In this document: piece after piece, positions 34,060 to 53,065 of the stretch
Layout of the letters: each line of letters starts with the position of its first letter
Position numbering within the stretch: the stretch's first letter is position 1
NCBI GenBank assembly: GCA_032358165.1
Contig: JAALGY010000043.1
Location: 1,240,001-1,304,000 of the forward strand
DNA length: 64,000 nt
From: Diplosphaera chodatii
Taxonomy: Eukaryota; Chlorophyta; Trebouxiophyceae; Prasiolales; Stichococcaceae
Direction of reading: 5' to 3'
The notes under the pieces: generated by a model
Databases searched by the model: none
The model's input: the letters and a program-made list of their open reading frames with translations, nothing else
Told to the model about the DNA's origin: nothing
Made by a program: the position numbers and the translations under genes

Positions 34060-35634
34060 CTACCGGTAACGCTTCGGCACGTAGACTTGCATCTGCCCAG
34101 TTCTGATGAGAGTAGCGAGCAGCTTCCGCCGCCCTTTGGCTGCAGACAACATCAAGACAAAATGAGGAACGAGAAGGAAAGCAGCAATGATAGCAACAGC
34201 ACTGCAGGTGCCACATAACCTTTCGGGGCCTGCAGCAAAGGCCGCAGGCAGGGTTGTGGGCTGACCAAGTACTCACGTGGCGTGTAGTTGAGCAGGAAGT
34301 TAGTAGCGTGCACGCCAGGCTGCACATATGGCGCGAAAACCATCTGCATCGTTGCAGCACCCGCCTGGCGCCGCCGCACAAATTCGGCCAACTCTGGGTG
34401 ACCGCTGTTGCCGGCCACTTGCGTGACCGCTGGTGTGATGTCTTTGACGTTTGCCGTAAGAGTCACCGGGGTGGCGCCTTTCTGTATCGACAGCGATGCC
34501 TGCACCAGCAGCATGTAGAGTATGATGCAGGCAAGACAAGGCGTCACACAGGTTCCAATTACGCATGACGAAGGTCAGGCTATCAGTGGCAGGCTGAGCA
34601 ACAGGGGATGCAATGCGAGTGCAACACAGGCGGTCATGAGAGCGGCTGCATCACGTCATGAGACCCACCTTGCACTCCCGCAGGACGGTGCACCAGTCGG
34701 GCGTCAGGCCCAGCATGTCCCGCATGCCGGGTGTCAGCGTCTGGCCGCACAGCTTGTCCACATCGCACTGCGCAGAATGGCACCCAAACACGTGTGAGCA
34801 GATGCGTGTTGTGAAATGTCCAGCAGGAGCCTTGCTCACAGGCGATACAGGGTGCAGTACGGCGGGGTTGCATGACGCCATGCGCACGGGGTCACAGGCG
34901 CGCACTCACCAGGTTAGCCGCTGGCCGCACGCACACAGGAGTGCCTGGCACGAGGCCAGCGCAGTTCAGGTCGCCCGGTCCTATGATGGTTCCAACATTC
35001 GCCTCGATGCTGCTGCAGGTGTCGCCAGCGGCAGTGTTGTACACATTGCTGCAGGGAGCCAGCTTGCCGCCCACGCACACCAGCGGCGCAGGTGGCAGGA
35101 TGCCGCACAGCGCCAGCGGGTTCAGATTGCTATATGTGTCGTTGTCGAGGCTGCCGTAGGCCCTGCACAAGCAAAGCAACTGCGTCAAGGCAAGCGGCGC
35201 AGTCATGCACGCAGCCAACGTGATTACCCGGACAGTGGCATTTCCATATGTGCCATAGGTGAATCTATGCACCTTGTATGGCATGCATGTGGGGCGGAAA
35301 CATGCAGTTTGCGCTTGTGTGTTGGCTGTGCTCCCCCTGGCACGGTCGTATTGCGTTCACCTTTTCTGCCACCCAGTTGTTCCTCCAGTGCTGGCCCCTG
35401 CCGCGCATGGACTCAGACAAGCGCAGGTGCCGCACACGCACATGCACGATCAGGCGAGAGAACGGCCACCACTCACGAAAGGCTGTCGCAGGTGTCGCCG
35501 TCCTCGGATGCCAGGATGGCGGTGCAGCCCCGGGGCAGGGCGGGCAGCAGCGGGAGCAGCTGCGCGGAGGCCGGGCCGTTGGCCAGCAAGGCCAGCGCCA
35601 CCAGCAGTGCGACGCAGGCGGAGCGCGCCGCCAT
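34060..35634 (-). CDS. LysM-D: secreted LysM-domain protein, family member D
   Basis: Five exons close in frame: 35477-35634, 34910-35162, 34669-34767, 34277-34499, 34060-34139 (813 nt, 270 residues). A signal peptide (VALLVALALLANGPASA) is followed by LysM 1 (ILASEDGDTC ... NLNPLALCG ... PLVCVGGKL), LysM 2 (NTAAGDTCSSIEANVG ... PGTPVCV), the CDVDKLCGQTLTPG...PDWCTVLREC segment, QVAGNSGHPELAEFV and the tail GRRKLLATLIRTGQM...VPKRYR. Its second LysM unit is closest to that of LysM-E (AAGDTCxSIEAxxG). It is divergent from LysM-E across a 2.3-kb spacer. Expected role: exported GlcNAc-polymer binding protein. Confidence 0.9.
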
Positions 35635-37897
35635 GTGTGCGTGGCAGGTACCTGCAAAGTGATCACCAGGCACGTGGGGCGACTACAAATCTTTGCTCCT
35701 CTTCTGGACGCATGCCCAGCATCCGTTGGCTGCGTGCCATATGACGGCACTTAACCCGGAGGACAGGAGCGCAAGGCAAACCTCCGTGGGATGTTGTCAG
35801 CAGGGCGTTGCAAAATCTCTTCAGTGCTGCTGGTATGCAACTTGCAGCGGCGGCTTCAAAGACAGTGTCAAGCCAACACTTCTCCTTCACGTTCCAAAGC
35901 ACTCAGCACAGCTCGAGACGCGCCCGTCAGGTGACACTGGTGGTCGTCACCCCACAAAGCCGGGTGCTGACAATGGGTGCAGTACGGTAGGTGAGGGCAG
36001 CTAAAACATTCAATACGATGCAAAGGCACCAATACTGCTGCTTGTGTTTCTGTTGAGACAAAAATAATCTGGCCTGCGGTTTGTAGACTGATGCGGCGAG
36101 GCGTCAGCTTGCAGTTGCCGAAAGCAGGTCCGGTGCCGATCAATCTCACGACCGCCACTTGTCGGCGTTAGGTTTTCCGCACCCGGCAAACGGATAGCCT
36201 GAGGCGGCCACACCCGCTAGACGCCAGAAACGTATGTCAAAGTGGTCCTGCCCCCAGGACGGCAGAAACAGTGTTCAGAACGATCTTGCTTGGCCCTCCG
36301 ATTACGGTGTGGTTGCCCCAGGCTATACCCCAGCGTCATGCGGCACCCACCGCAGCCTCACCATTCATCGGGCTGCAGCTGTGCCCCGTACGGCTGTGCA
36401 CACCGGCCCGAGCGTCATGCACCACCAACGGAGACTTAAACACAGAGAGTACGCCCTTCACATCCACGTGTGGGGTACGAAGTATTTGCAGTTCTTGTTC
36501 GCTCCCCGTGCAGACCGCCTCACCTTGGTTGTGCAGCCACCACCGGACCCTGGCCGACCACCTTACGGCGCAAGCTTGTTGAGTGTGCACGGTCTACTGC
36601 GTGCTAAGTGTCTTGTGACTGTACCCTTCTAAAAGGTGTGGTACAACGACAGGGCCACGTTGCCCTGATCATCGAGATCACCCTATATCTCCTACTTCTG
36701 TTGCTCGCTAAACCCTGTAAACGGGCAATGTCGCGTCAGTCATTCCTGATCCTCGGCGATTTCGTCCGTCACGACCCTGAGCTTCTGTGTACATGCTGCC
36801 CATGTCTTCATCGCTCGCGAGCCTCGAACACATCCAGTGTGTTGCGGCGGACGCTGAATCGTTTGATCCGCAACGGCAACACACTGGTGCACAGCGTACG
36901 AACGTGGTTCCTCAAGAACTCAAGTTGCATGCCCCTCCTGCACAATGAATGTGACATCGTGTTCTTTCCCCAATGCTGCACGCAACGCTGTTCTGGTGGT
37001 GTCTCATCTGTTGCAGCAGGCTCCAACTCTGCTGCCGCCTGTGCACGGAGGTCTGTTGAGCCTCCCATGCCTCATAGTACAGTCTGTCTGCTAGGTCGGC
37101 AAGTTTTTGCGACTCTCTTGAGAAGCATCCTTAGCGGTCAGCAACTTGGCAAGCAAACATCGTGTGACGGACTCGCCCCTCAGTACGACGCGGCCAGATG
37201 CTTGCTCTGAACCGTTGGAGTGTCCTTGCTAGCTACATGTGTGGGCATGTGCCGGTTGCCGGCGCCCCGGCGGCCCGGCATTGCTCTCTTGGTAGGGCCA
37301 TTGACAGTTGTTGAGCTTTCCGGCGCAGATTCACTCCTGCATGCACGCCAGTAGCCTCGAGCCTATTCTGATTGTGCCATGGCCTAACACGCACATCCTG
37401 ATTCCTGCCAGCGATGCTAGCGATGCCCGCAACAGCACGTGTCAATTGGCCAGCGTCTGCCAGCTCAGACCAACAGCCAGTCAGGGTTTGGAAGACGAAA
37501 CTTGACAGGTCATGAGCTGGATATCGACCACTGGCACTGGACATGTGGATAATGGGCGCGGCGCATTAGCACAGAGTTCATGCTCGGGCTGCTGTGTGTC
37601 ATAGATGAGCGTGCCATCATCAGAGTTGTAGGCGGACCCGCAGTCTGCCGCCGAGACTGTTTGATGCATTGCACAACAGCGTGTTGCACTGGTCGCACAT
37701 AGCAGTCAGCGAGCTCGTATCGGGAACCAAGGTCCGCATCCGCAGCATGCCTTTTAAAGGCTGTTCATCAAGTATGCAGTTGCGTGAGCAAATGGTGGAG
37801 GTTGGGTGGATGAGCCCTCCTGCCTGGAGTGCCGCTGTAGGACACGCTTCCTGATATGCGGGCATCATCCTCATGGTGCAGGCAGGTGCCACACGTA
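35635..37897. other. Divergent spacer between LysM-D and LysM-E
   Basis: It should hold both promoters. A 200-codon open frame at 36608-37210 (+) has one hydrophobic stretch (IEITLYLLLLLLA) and many scattered Cys. I could not match it to any family or mobile element, and give it low weight. No other structure seen. Confidence 0.45.
36608..37210 (+). other. Unassigned 200-codon open frame
   Basis: It starts MSCDCTLLKGVVQRQ and has a hydrophobic segment near residue 25, a basic middle (RRTLNRLIRNGNTLVH) and a Cys-rich part (FFPQCCTQRC). There is no signal peptide at the very start, no recognised domain and no splice context. It could be a lineage-specific gene, a decayed element or chance. Confidence 0.15.
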
Positions 37898-39531
37898 ATG
37901 GCGTTCAATGTAATCGCAATGTTGCTACTGGCGCTCGCCGCCGATTCCTGCGCGTCGGCGTCAGCAGGCGTGGTGGGCCTCCCAATAGTCGACGTCCTGC
38001 CCAGCGACTGTGGCTCCGTGCTCACCGTCCAGGAAGGCGACACCTGCGAAAGCCTTGCGTAAGCTCAAATCTTGTTACATGCGCATGTGTACATGGAGCA
38101 GTGTGCGCAAGCCGCTGCACGCACCGTCAGTGATGACCACTCATCATTTGCGTCATGTGGTCAGCAGGGGCGTCAGCTGGTCAGCGCGTTGTCTTGGTCG
38201 TGAGACCGGCAACGCACTGCCATTCCCTTGAGGATTAACACTCGTGCACTGTTGTTTTCTGATGATGAACAGCCGTCCACCGACATCAGACCACAGTAGT
38301 CGCGGTGGTTGCGGCACACGTGCTGCGTCTCAAGCTTCTTGGTCTTTTGCGCAGGGATTTCGGCGGCATCGACGTGGTAAAGTACAGCTCGTTGAACCTG
38401 CTGGCAATGTGTGGCAGCCTGCCTCCTGCGCCTGGCAGTGTGGTCTGCGTCGGCGACAAGCTGGCCGGCTGCAGCAACATCCACATCACCGCTGCTGGAG
38501 ACACCTGCGACAGCATCGAGGCTTCTCTGGGTGTCATTGTGGGTGGCACCCTGAAGTGCTCTGCACTGCAACCGGACATTTCTGTCTGCGTGCGACCAGG
38601 CGTCAATCAGGTGAGTGTGGAGCATCATCCAACGTCTTGCCAGCCCCTGCACAGCGCTGCATGTTCTTGCCTGGGCGGTGTGGAGTGTCTGCTGCAAGAT
38701 GCTAATCCGTAATCACTGAGCAGCATGAGCTCGCCGCCGCGCGCAGTGTGATGTGGACTCGCTGTGCGGCGTGCCGCTGTCAGATGGCGTGCGGGAGCTG
38801 CTGGGCATAGTGCCCGACTGGTGCACCGTGCTGGGGGACTGCCAGGTCCGACATCCAGAACGTGTCTTTTTTGCGCGCGTGACCACATGTGCCTGTCCTG
38901 TGGTTCCTGCACATGAGGTGCACCGCACCTGCCAGCCGCCATCCACATCACGCCGATGTCTTGACTGTGTGCCTTGCGCCGCTGGTTCTGCTGCAGGCAC
39001 AGCTGGCAGCCACGACCACTGATGGCCGGCCGTCCCTCACGGCGACGTTCACAAATGCCACGCCGACGGCGTCGCAGGTGGCCAGCAATGCGGGCCACCC
39101 AGAGCTGCGCGAGTTTGTCAAGCAGCGCGCCGCAGGACGAGCCCAGCTGCAGGTCGCCTTCGTGCCAGATGCCACCGGTAGCACGCACCCCACCAACTTT
39201 GTCATCACAACAGGTGAGTGCTGCCCAGTTGGGCAGCGTTGCTTGCGTGCGACCCTCAAATAAATGGTGTGTGGCGGTGGCAGTGCCTGATGCAGGCTTG
39301 AAGGATGCAAGCAACACGCTGCTGTGCAGTCTTACTACTGTCAACTGCTATGGCCGTACATGTGCTGGTGTCCTTGCAGGCGCAACCGGAAGGAAGCTTC
39401 TGGCCAGCTATCATTCAACCGGGCAGATGCAATATCCTAGGAAGAGATACTACCCGGTAGACGGGTCTGCTGGGCTGCGCCTGTGCAGGACAATGCAAGC
39501 AGTCAGCACTCCGCTCTGCCACCTGGCGTGA
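37898..39531 (+). CDS. LysM-E: secreted LysM-domain protein with C-terminal extension
   Basis: Five exons close in frame: 37898-38058, 38355-38610, 38747-38845, 38997-39213, 39380-39531 (885 nt, 294 residues). This is the only member on the plus strand. A signal peptide (MAFNVIAMLLLALAADSCAS) is followed by LysM 1 (VLTVQEGDTC ... SLNLLAMCG ... SVVCVGDKL), LysM 2 (TAAGDTCDSIEASLG ... PDISVCV), the CDVDSLCGVPLSDG...PDWCTVLGDC segment, QVASNAGHPELREFV, and GRKLLASYHSTGQMQYPRKR then YY. The other four stop at or just after this tyrosine; LysM-E reads on for 27 residues (PVDGSAGL ... TPLCHLA). An in-frame ATG at 37856 would add 14 residues but weakens the signal peptide. Confidence 0.9.
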
Positions 39532-39999
39532 AGCTGTGCGCCTGCTGCATCAGAAACATGGGCATAAGCGTGCAGTGCGCCGCTTGCAAGTGGCCAACCT
39601 GTAGCATGCTCCCAAAAACTATTGAAGTGACTGCCTGGGCGTCCTGCTCAGCTACCATAACTAACTGTCATAGTGAGTTGCCATTGGCGTGCTTCAGTAT
39701 GCTTGCATCAGTCGGCAGGTTTTCATGGCTGCGCCAGGCGCTCTGTTGCCTTGCTATTTCCTTATTTATCCGCATCATGTTTGGTGGTGCAGTAGTCTTG
39801 CGATTGCAGCAGTGGAGTGCACAACCTGATGGCAGTGCATCTGCCGTGAGCTGCCTGTTCATCTGCGTGTCTGCCGGCTGGCACCCTTCAATCCAGAGAA
39901 TACAAAACTACTCGTATGTGTTGCTGGACTCGGGAACCGCATCCCTGACACGGCTGCAGTCCTCGCTCTATGGAAAGTCCTCTGAGTGCCGCGGCGCGT
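39532..39999. other. Convergent spacer between LysM-E and U2SURP
   Basis: 3' flanks of two convergent genes; AT-richer than its surroundings. No gene seen. Confidence 0.5.
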
Positions 40000-46449
<6,450 letters not shown>

Positions 46450-47056
46450 ACCGCCTGCGTCCTATCTCGCATCGCCAGGGCCCTCCTCCAGCGAGGATTG
46501 AACTGCACACCCGCTCGCCACTCTGCCCGAGCAGCCGAGTCCGCTCGTGCGGCTGCCCCAGCACCGGACACAGGGAAGGTGCAGCTTGCTGATCACTCTG
46601 ATGATTATGCTACTGATGCAGAAGTAAGTTCGTCGGCGATCTTGCAGGTCCATTCGCTGAGGTGGTGCAGTAATGTTCCACATGCGACAGCACACTTCGT
46701 GTGAGATTACGGCTGCTTGCAATGTGCCTTGCCTCAACATGTCAAGGAGTTGCTGTTGCCAGCATCACTTGTGATCATATGTTAGCTATGCTTGTTGTGG
46801 TGGTTGTATGACCTCCGGTTTGCATCGATGCTGACCATTGCCTCATCCGTCCAAGTCTTGCAGCTGTCAATCTATCTGGGAGGCCTTCTTGTCATTCATC
46901 TACACTGGTGCTGATTTTGACAACGAGCAGTGGCTGCGTTGCTGATTTCAACAACCCACAGTTGATGTAAGTTGGAAGCAGGCGATTGATGGCCGCGCAT
47001 GACGGCGCTTGCGACGCCGCTCAGCCGCTCCACTGATCTGCAGTGACCCGTCACGC
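46450..47056. other. Divergent spacer between U2SURP and CDC27
   Basis: About 0.6 kb between two start codons on opposite strands; likely a shared or paired promoter region. No open frame with family features. Confidence 0.55.
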
Positions 47057-50000
47057 ATGTCTTTTGACCGGGGTGTCGGCCCTCATGCGTCAACTGCGAC
47101 CGAGCAGCAGCTGGTCGCATGCGTCGAGGACTCCCTTGCGCTGCACATGCATGAAAATGCACGCTTCCTTGCGGAGCGGCTTGTTGCAGAGGCACCTGCA
47201 GAGGTGAGTTCAGCAGACTTCGCCTCGAACAGTCGTCATACGCTGCTGATCCTCCGTGTATGCAGACATTGCGATCTCAGATGCGTATTCAAGGTTACTC
47301 AGCGTGTCATTCATGCTTGCCGTCCTGCTCGTCTGCAGAGCAACAAGCACCTCCTGGCGACCAGTTACATGCGCTGCGGGCAGCACTATCGTGCGGCAGC
47401 AGCGCTGCAGGGCACGGTCTCGCCGGAGTGCCGCTACCTGCTGGCGCTGTGCTACATGAAGCTGCCTGGCAAGTTGAATGATGCAGCAGCCGCGCTCATG
47501 CCAGGACGTGACCCCTCCCAGGTGAGCTCCTGTGGGCGCTCGAAGTATACAGGCACCCCGTCAGCAGCCGGAGTGCAGCAACTTGTGAACAGATGCAGAG
47601 CGCTTTGGAGCGGGCTCTGGGCGGTGCGCAGGTGCCGCACGGGGCTGCGGGGTTCTACCAGCTGGGCCGCATCGCGCGCCTGCTGGACCGGGCGCAGGAG
47701 GCGGCCGCATACTTCTCGGAGGCGCTGTCGCTCGACCCACTGCTGTGGCAGGCGTACGAGGAGCTGTGTCAGCTGGGTGAGGGTCGCCAGCTGCCCTGAC
47801 ACACTGAGGCAGGTGGTGAGGAAGGTGAACAGCGTGACGGCCAAGGCCGTGTGCTGAGTCATGTACTCAGCGTATCTTTTCGATGCCCAGATTGCGGCAA
47901 GGCGGAGAGTTGGCTGCAGCGAGATGTGCAGCCGGCCAGACCCGCCGGCGCAGCGGCACTGCCGCCCACCAGCCCCGGCGCCTTTCCCGGCTTCAGCACC
48001 GGATTGGCACATGGCACGGGCCACCAGCAGCCGCAGCAGACACCGATGCGGGACCTGTTTGGCTCGGGGCAGCCCCCCGGCGGCGGCTACGGGGCGCCTG
48101 CCTTTGGGCAGGCCACGCCATATGCGCAGCAGGCCACGCCGCAGCTGGGCCGGGGGGCGACGGCGGCGGGCGCGGCGGCGCTATCCGCCATGTCCCTGCA
48201 GCCGCCCGCATCAGCCCAGGGCTACAACGTGCGCACACAGCACGCAGTGCGGTCTTGAGGGCCGGCTGCACATGTGTGGCATTGCTGAAACTGAGTTGAA
48301 AGGTCCTGAAGGCAGAAACAAGCCCTTCCGCGTGCCCTGATGTCCCTGTGGAAACGTCCCGCAATGCAGATGGCCACACCAATGGCGGTCACACCTGGCA
48401 GCTACGCGACGCCGCCGCCGATGGCCAACGGCTCGGTGCCACCGGCGGTGGGCGCCCGCTACGGCGGCGCCAACCCACCCTTGAGTGGCTGGCGACCCGG
48501 CAGCGTGGGCCTCAACAGCATGCTGCCCCCCAGCATGGCGCCAGGCAGCATGGGCGGCACACCCACAGACCAGGGCATCACCGCTGGCAGCAACGCCGCA
48601 CCCCGCCGCGGCAGCCTCTGGCCCGGGCCTGACAACAGCACTGTTGGTGGCACGCCCGGCGATGTCATCAAGCCGGCCAAGCGGAAGGTCGGCTTCGGCA
48701 GCCGCCTCAGCTTTGCAGCATCCAGTGCCAGGTAGGCACCTGCATTTACTGCAAAACAGAGGGTGTGCTGCATCTCTGGCAGGTTCAACACCATCGTTGA
48801 CACCCACCTGGCATTATGGACATGGGGCACAACACCTGCAGGGGCAGGGGCAAGGATTCGGCGGCGGCACAGCAAGCGGGCCTGGCTGCCAGCCACAGCC
48901 TTGGGGCCACACCCCTCGGTAGGCTCGTGTGGCACACGGTTCCAATCACAGTCCGTCATATGTCCAGACTTCATCCTCCTCCTGTGGCCAGAGACTAGGA
49001 TCGATCAGGAGGCTGCATGTTGCACAGGTGCGGATGCGCGGCAGCCAGACGGGCAGGACGCAGACGGCTCCTTGGAAGGGGAGCGGCAAGTGCTGCAACT
49101 GCTGCAGGTGCCTGCTGTACGGAAGCATTAATCAGGCAGTAGTATAGCTGAGCAGAGGTGCACTGCACAACACCTGCGCCATGGTCCACCCACATGGCTC
49201 AGCTGTGAAGAGTGCAACACGGTCATGCACAGGGCCTCGGGGCTGGCGTGCGGCTGCTCAGCCTGTTCCGGTGCCAGGATGCGCTGGCGGCCTTCCAGCG
49301 GCTGCCCCTCTCCCAGCGCAACACAGGTGCATGCTGTGATGCGCCTCCCCCATGATAGTCGACACAATCAATGGCCTGCATCTCAAGAGATCGGGGGCAT
49401 CTGTTTTCAATATGCTCTCCCCGCCCACGTCACTTGGTCGCAGAGTTCTCAACATGTGGCGCCGCTTCAACAGCGACTGAAAGTCGCCAGGCGGCGCTCC
49501 TGCGGTGCAGCGTGGGTGTGGTGCCAGGTGGGGCGTGCCCACTTTGAGCTGGTGGACTACAAGCAGGCGGCGCAGGCCTTCGAGCACGCCCGCCGCCTCG
49601 ACCCGCACCGCCTCGAGGTGCCGCCCTCCCACGTGCTGTCTGTGCAAACCTGGCTGCGACAGACATTGGGCCGGGAGCGCATGCTGTCACCACACACCCA
49701 GCACACCATAGTACCAATGTGGCCCCGAGCTGTGACGACATCACAGGCAGCGCAGACACGGAGTCCATCTCGCTGCATGTTCACACCAGTCTTGCTGGAA
49801 CAAGATATCCTTCCCCGGCCTTGCAGATCTCAATAACATGTAGCATGCAAACGATGGCTGCAGGTATGGTTCCAGCATGTCATGTGTCGTGCGGCACCTG
49901 CAGCACGGCTGTGAGTGTGCGCGCAGGGGCTGGAGGTGTACTCCACGGTGCTGTGGCACCTGAAGCGGGAGGTGGAGCTGGCGCACCTGGCGCAGCAGGC

Positions 50001-51550
50001 GGTGGGCCTGGACCGCCTGTCGCCGGCCGCCTGGTGCGTCATGGGCAACTGCTTCAGCCTGCACAAGGTGCGCACCCGCCCGGCAATGGGCGACAGTTTG
50101 CCAATCTAGACCCCGATCCTTACAGCATGCTATTTTCACTAGCAGGATTGCAAGCGGCCATGCATGCTGGCACGTCCATTGCCGTTCACACCGGTATACT
50201 GGATGGAAGACATGTCGGTGCTGCTTGCATCAAGCTCCAGCGGCCTTGGTGCTGTGACCTATGGCTGTGCGGCTGCTGCCACAGGAGCACGAGAACGCGC
50301 TGCGCTTCTTCCAGCGCGCGCTGCAGGTGGAGCCCACCTTCACGTACGCGTACACACTGGCGGGCCACGAATACGCCGCCAACGAGGACTTCGAGAAGGG
50401 GCTGGCCTGCTACCGACACGCCCTCCGCCTGGACCCGCGCCACTACAACGCCTGGTGCGCCTGGCAGAAGTGCCGCTCGTTGCAGCAAATGTGTCGTTCG
50501 TGCTGCGCCCGTGTGGGGCACCGCTGCCTGGTGAGGGTGGTGGCTGGATGCTCAACAGCGCCGGCCACAACCCGTTGTCGCTGGACCTGCCTACCTGCAG
50601 CATGCAGTCTGATCAGGGGCAGATCAACTGAGTGAGCAAATGGCACTGCAGGTATGGCATCGGGCAGGTGTACCTGCGGCAGGAGAAGTGGGGGGAGGCG
50701 CACCACCACTTCCGCGCCGCGGCCACCATCAACAAGCGCTCCTCCGTGCTGCACTGCTACACCGGGATGGCGCTCCACCGGCAGGGCCTCCACGCCGAGG
50801 CGCTGCAGTGCCTGCAGGTGTCTACTTGCCGGCACCGGTGCTTGCTGTACGCATGCTGCGCTCCGCTGCTGGATGCACGCCCTGCATCGGGTTGCCTGCG
50901 ACGGGCATTCGAGTGCAGCTGCGCCAACTCCCGCAGGACGCGATCAAGGTGGACGCGCGCAACCCGCTGGCGCGCTTCGAGCGGGCGGCGGTGCTGGAGG
51001 ACCAGGGCCGTCTGCAGGAGGCGCTCAACGAGCTGGCGGTGCTCAAGGTGCGCCGGGCTTGCTGCTGCACGTGCACCTGCGCTGTGTGCGACGCAGCCTC
51101 TGCGGAGATGAAGCGCAGCAACTCTGAAACCTGCCTGCAATTTCGTCGTGCCAAGTGCTGAGCGTTGCGGCAGTCATTTGGGCGATATGCAGCATGCAAT
51201 TTCGTGATGGCTGCTGCAACAGGAGCTGGCGCCGCGGGAGGGCAGCGTGTACTTCAAGATGGGGCGCATGCACCGCCGCCTCAACCAGCTGGACGAAGCC
51301 GTCACGGTAAATCAAGTTTGTTTGGCAAACTTGAGCAAAGTCGAACTGATGTGATGAGCACTGCCACCAGTAAATAAAGCTGGCATCCCGCAGCGGGCCC
51401 CTCCACATGTGCAGCAAGCATCAACTTGCGGTGCGTCCGCAGGCGTTCACGATGGCACTGGACCTGAAGCCCTCGTCGGCTGACGCCAGCACCATCAAGG
51501 CGGCCATCGAGAAGATACGTGCGCAGGACACTGACGAAGAGGAGCTCTGA
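47057..51550 (+). CDS. CDC27: CDC27/APC3, TPR subunit of the anaphase-promoting complex
   Basis: A scaffold TPR protein of the APC/C ubiquitin ligase that binds activators through their IR tails. The first exon (47057-47203) has CVEDSLALHMHENARFLAER, the second (47339-47521) HLLATSYMRCGQHYRAAAAL; together they match the APC3 N-terminal dimer region. A third has AGFYQLGRIARLLDRAQEAA. A Gly/Pro/Met/Thr-rich linker follows (about 47940-48730). The C-terminal TPR array comes over many exons: CQVGRAHFELVDYKQAAQAF, GLEVYSTVLWHLKREVELAH, SPAAWCVMGNCFSLHK, EHENALRFFQRALQVEPTFT, YGIGQVYLRQEKWGEAHHHF, NPLARFERAAVLEDQGRLQE, GSVYFKMGRMHRRLNQLDEA and AFTMALDLKPSSADASTIKA. It ends DTDEEEL with TGA at 51548-51550. 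Order and phrasing (STVLWHLK, WCVMGNCFSL) are diagnostic for CDC27 rather than other TPR proteins. Confidence 0.95.
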
Positions 51551-51992
51551 CAGCAGCACGCCGGTTCAGTGTCGATATGCGTCACAGTGCCTGCCTGGCA
51601 TCGGCGTTCTTTGCATAGCCTGTGCTAGTCGGCACCGCAGACCAACTGGCCCGGATGCTGGCAGCTTCGGCCAGGGAGTAAAATTTTGCACGAGTGGCTG
51701 TGCTCCTGTGAAAACGGCTGGCAGGCGCCGAAGAGATGCTGTACACAAGTCGCAGGTGGCCTTGGGACGCTTGCTAACAATTGCACATGTGTGTGTAACA
51801 CACTCTCATGTGTTGTTGCCCAATGGCAAATATGCAGAGGGACATCACTGTCAACATCAAGATCGTTCCGCTGTACGGTATGTACTATGGGTCATAGCCA
51901 TATTGAGTGGACAGCCAACCCCTGCCGTCGGTGCTATCGTGCATGAAGGCAGGTTGACCAGATTGCTGGCTGAAAGCAGATGCATGAGCCAG
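51551..51992. other. Convergent spacer between CDC27 and TIM10
   Basis: 3' flanks of two convergent genes; nothing else seen. Confidence 0.5.
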
Positions 51993-52650
51993 CTAACTGA
52001 AGCCACCTGAGGCGCCCAGCAGCTGCCCAACAATGCCAGTCACCTGCGTTATTGCAGATGCGATGGGTGATGAAAGCACGTTTGCTGCAGTGCGGAATGT
52101 CTCTCCACATTCCAAAGTGTGCCTCTGCTGTAGCTGCTGCAAACAGAAGCTTCGCTGCGCACCTGCCAGTACTTTGAGGCACAGCGATCGATGCAGCTAT
52201 TCTCGCCCACGTTCAGCTCCGACTCCTTGTACCTGCAGTCAGGCATGCTACTGTCTAGGCGGGTGCGCAATGATGTTTCCCACCAAATGTGGCGGATGCA
52301 CGGCAGTGCTGCAGGTCGGTGCTTGTCTGCATCATCACCAGCCCGGGCTGCACGCACCGCTTGTCGACGCACTTCTCGTGGCACGCCTGCACCATCCTGC
52401 CGCGAATCACCAGCAGAAAATTTAGCGGATGGCACACCGCACATTGCTGCATCTTGGCACCGGCTGACGCCACCGTAGTGCAATCTAGATTCCGCCCAGC
52501 GGTGAGCCGAGTTGAGGCACTATTAATACACACGTGCTAGCATGCTTACGATATCTTTCACCTGTTGAACAGGTCCACACGGTACTCCATCTCCTGCTGC
52601 GCCATGCCAAGCGCCTTGGCCTGATCAACCTCCGACTGGCCTGCCTGCAT
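51993..52650 (-). CDS. TIM10: Mitochondrial import chaperone TIM10
   Basis: A small TIM that, with TIM9, carries hydrophobic precursors across the mitochondrial intermembrane space. Four exons close in frame: 52562-52650, 52358-52396, 52163-52232, 51993-52043 (249 nt, 82 residues). The N-terminus reads QAKALGMAQQEMEYRVDLFN, then MVQACHEKCVDKRYKESELN, VGENSCIDRCASKYWQ and VTGIVGQLLGASGGFS. The twin CX3C motifs (CHEKC and CIDRC) are separated by 16 residues, as in TIM10, and EMEYRVDLFN is typical of the plant protein. Start: the ATG at 52648-52650. It is divergent from COX17 with 415 bases between the start codons. Confidence 0.96.
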
Positions 52651-53065
52651 GACGACGTTTGGAAGACCGCCTTACTGAGCCTATTGAGGTTCTACGAAGG
52701 CTGCGAGGTCACCACTGGAACGACGTGCTGCACACAGTGTGCCGCTGGCGCTGCTCTTATTGTCACGGTGCCCAGTGCGCACGTCCCAAACAGCAGCCAG
52801 CAATCTGTATGTTGAAGTTGCTGTGTCGCAGATGCTCGTATCCACACTGCTGCAAACTGACAATAATGTTGGCCGGCAGGCTGATGGCGTCTTGTTGAGG
52901 CGACACATCAGCATTTGTCATGCATGCACGCATCTGGCACGCATCACGGGTACAGACTGCTTCTGACTCGAGGATTGCTTGCCTGTGTTGCAACAGGGTC
53001 ACTCCCAGTTCATCCCACGAGATTGTTCCTGTTACTCTGCGCGAGGCCATCACCTGTTCCAGATA
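52651..53065. promoter_or_regulatory. Divergent promoter region of TIM10 and COX17
   Basis: A 415-base spacer between two oppositely oriented start codons, each the first exon of a mitochondrial intermembrane-space protein. No open frame or RNA gene seen. A shared bidirectional promoter is inferred from layout only. Confidence 0.55.
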
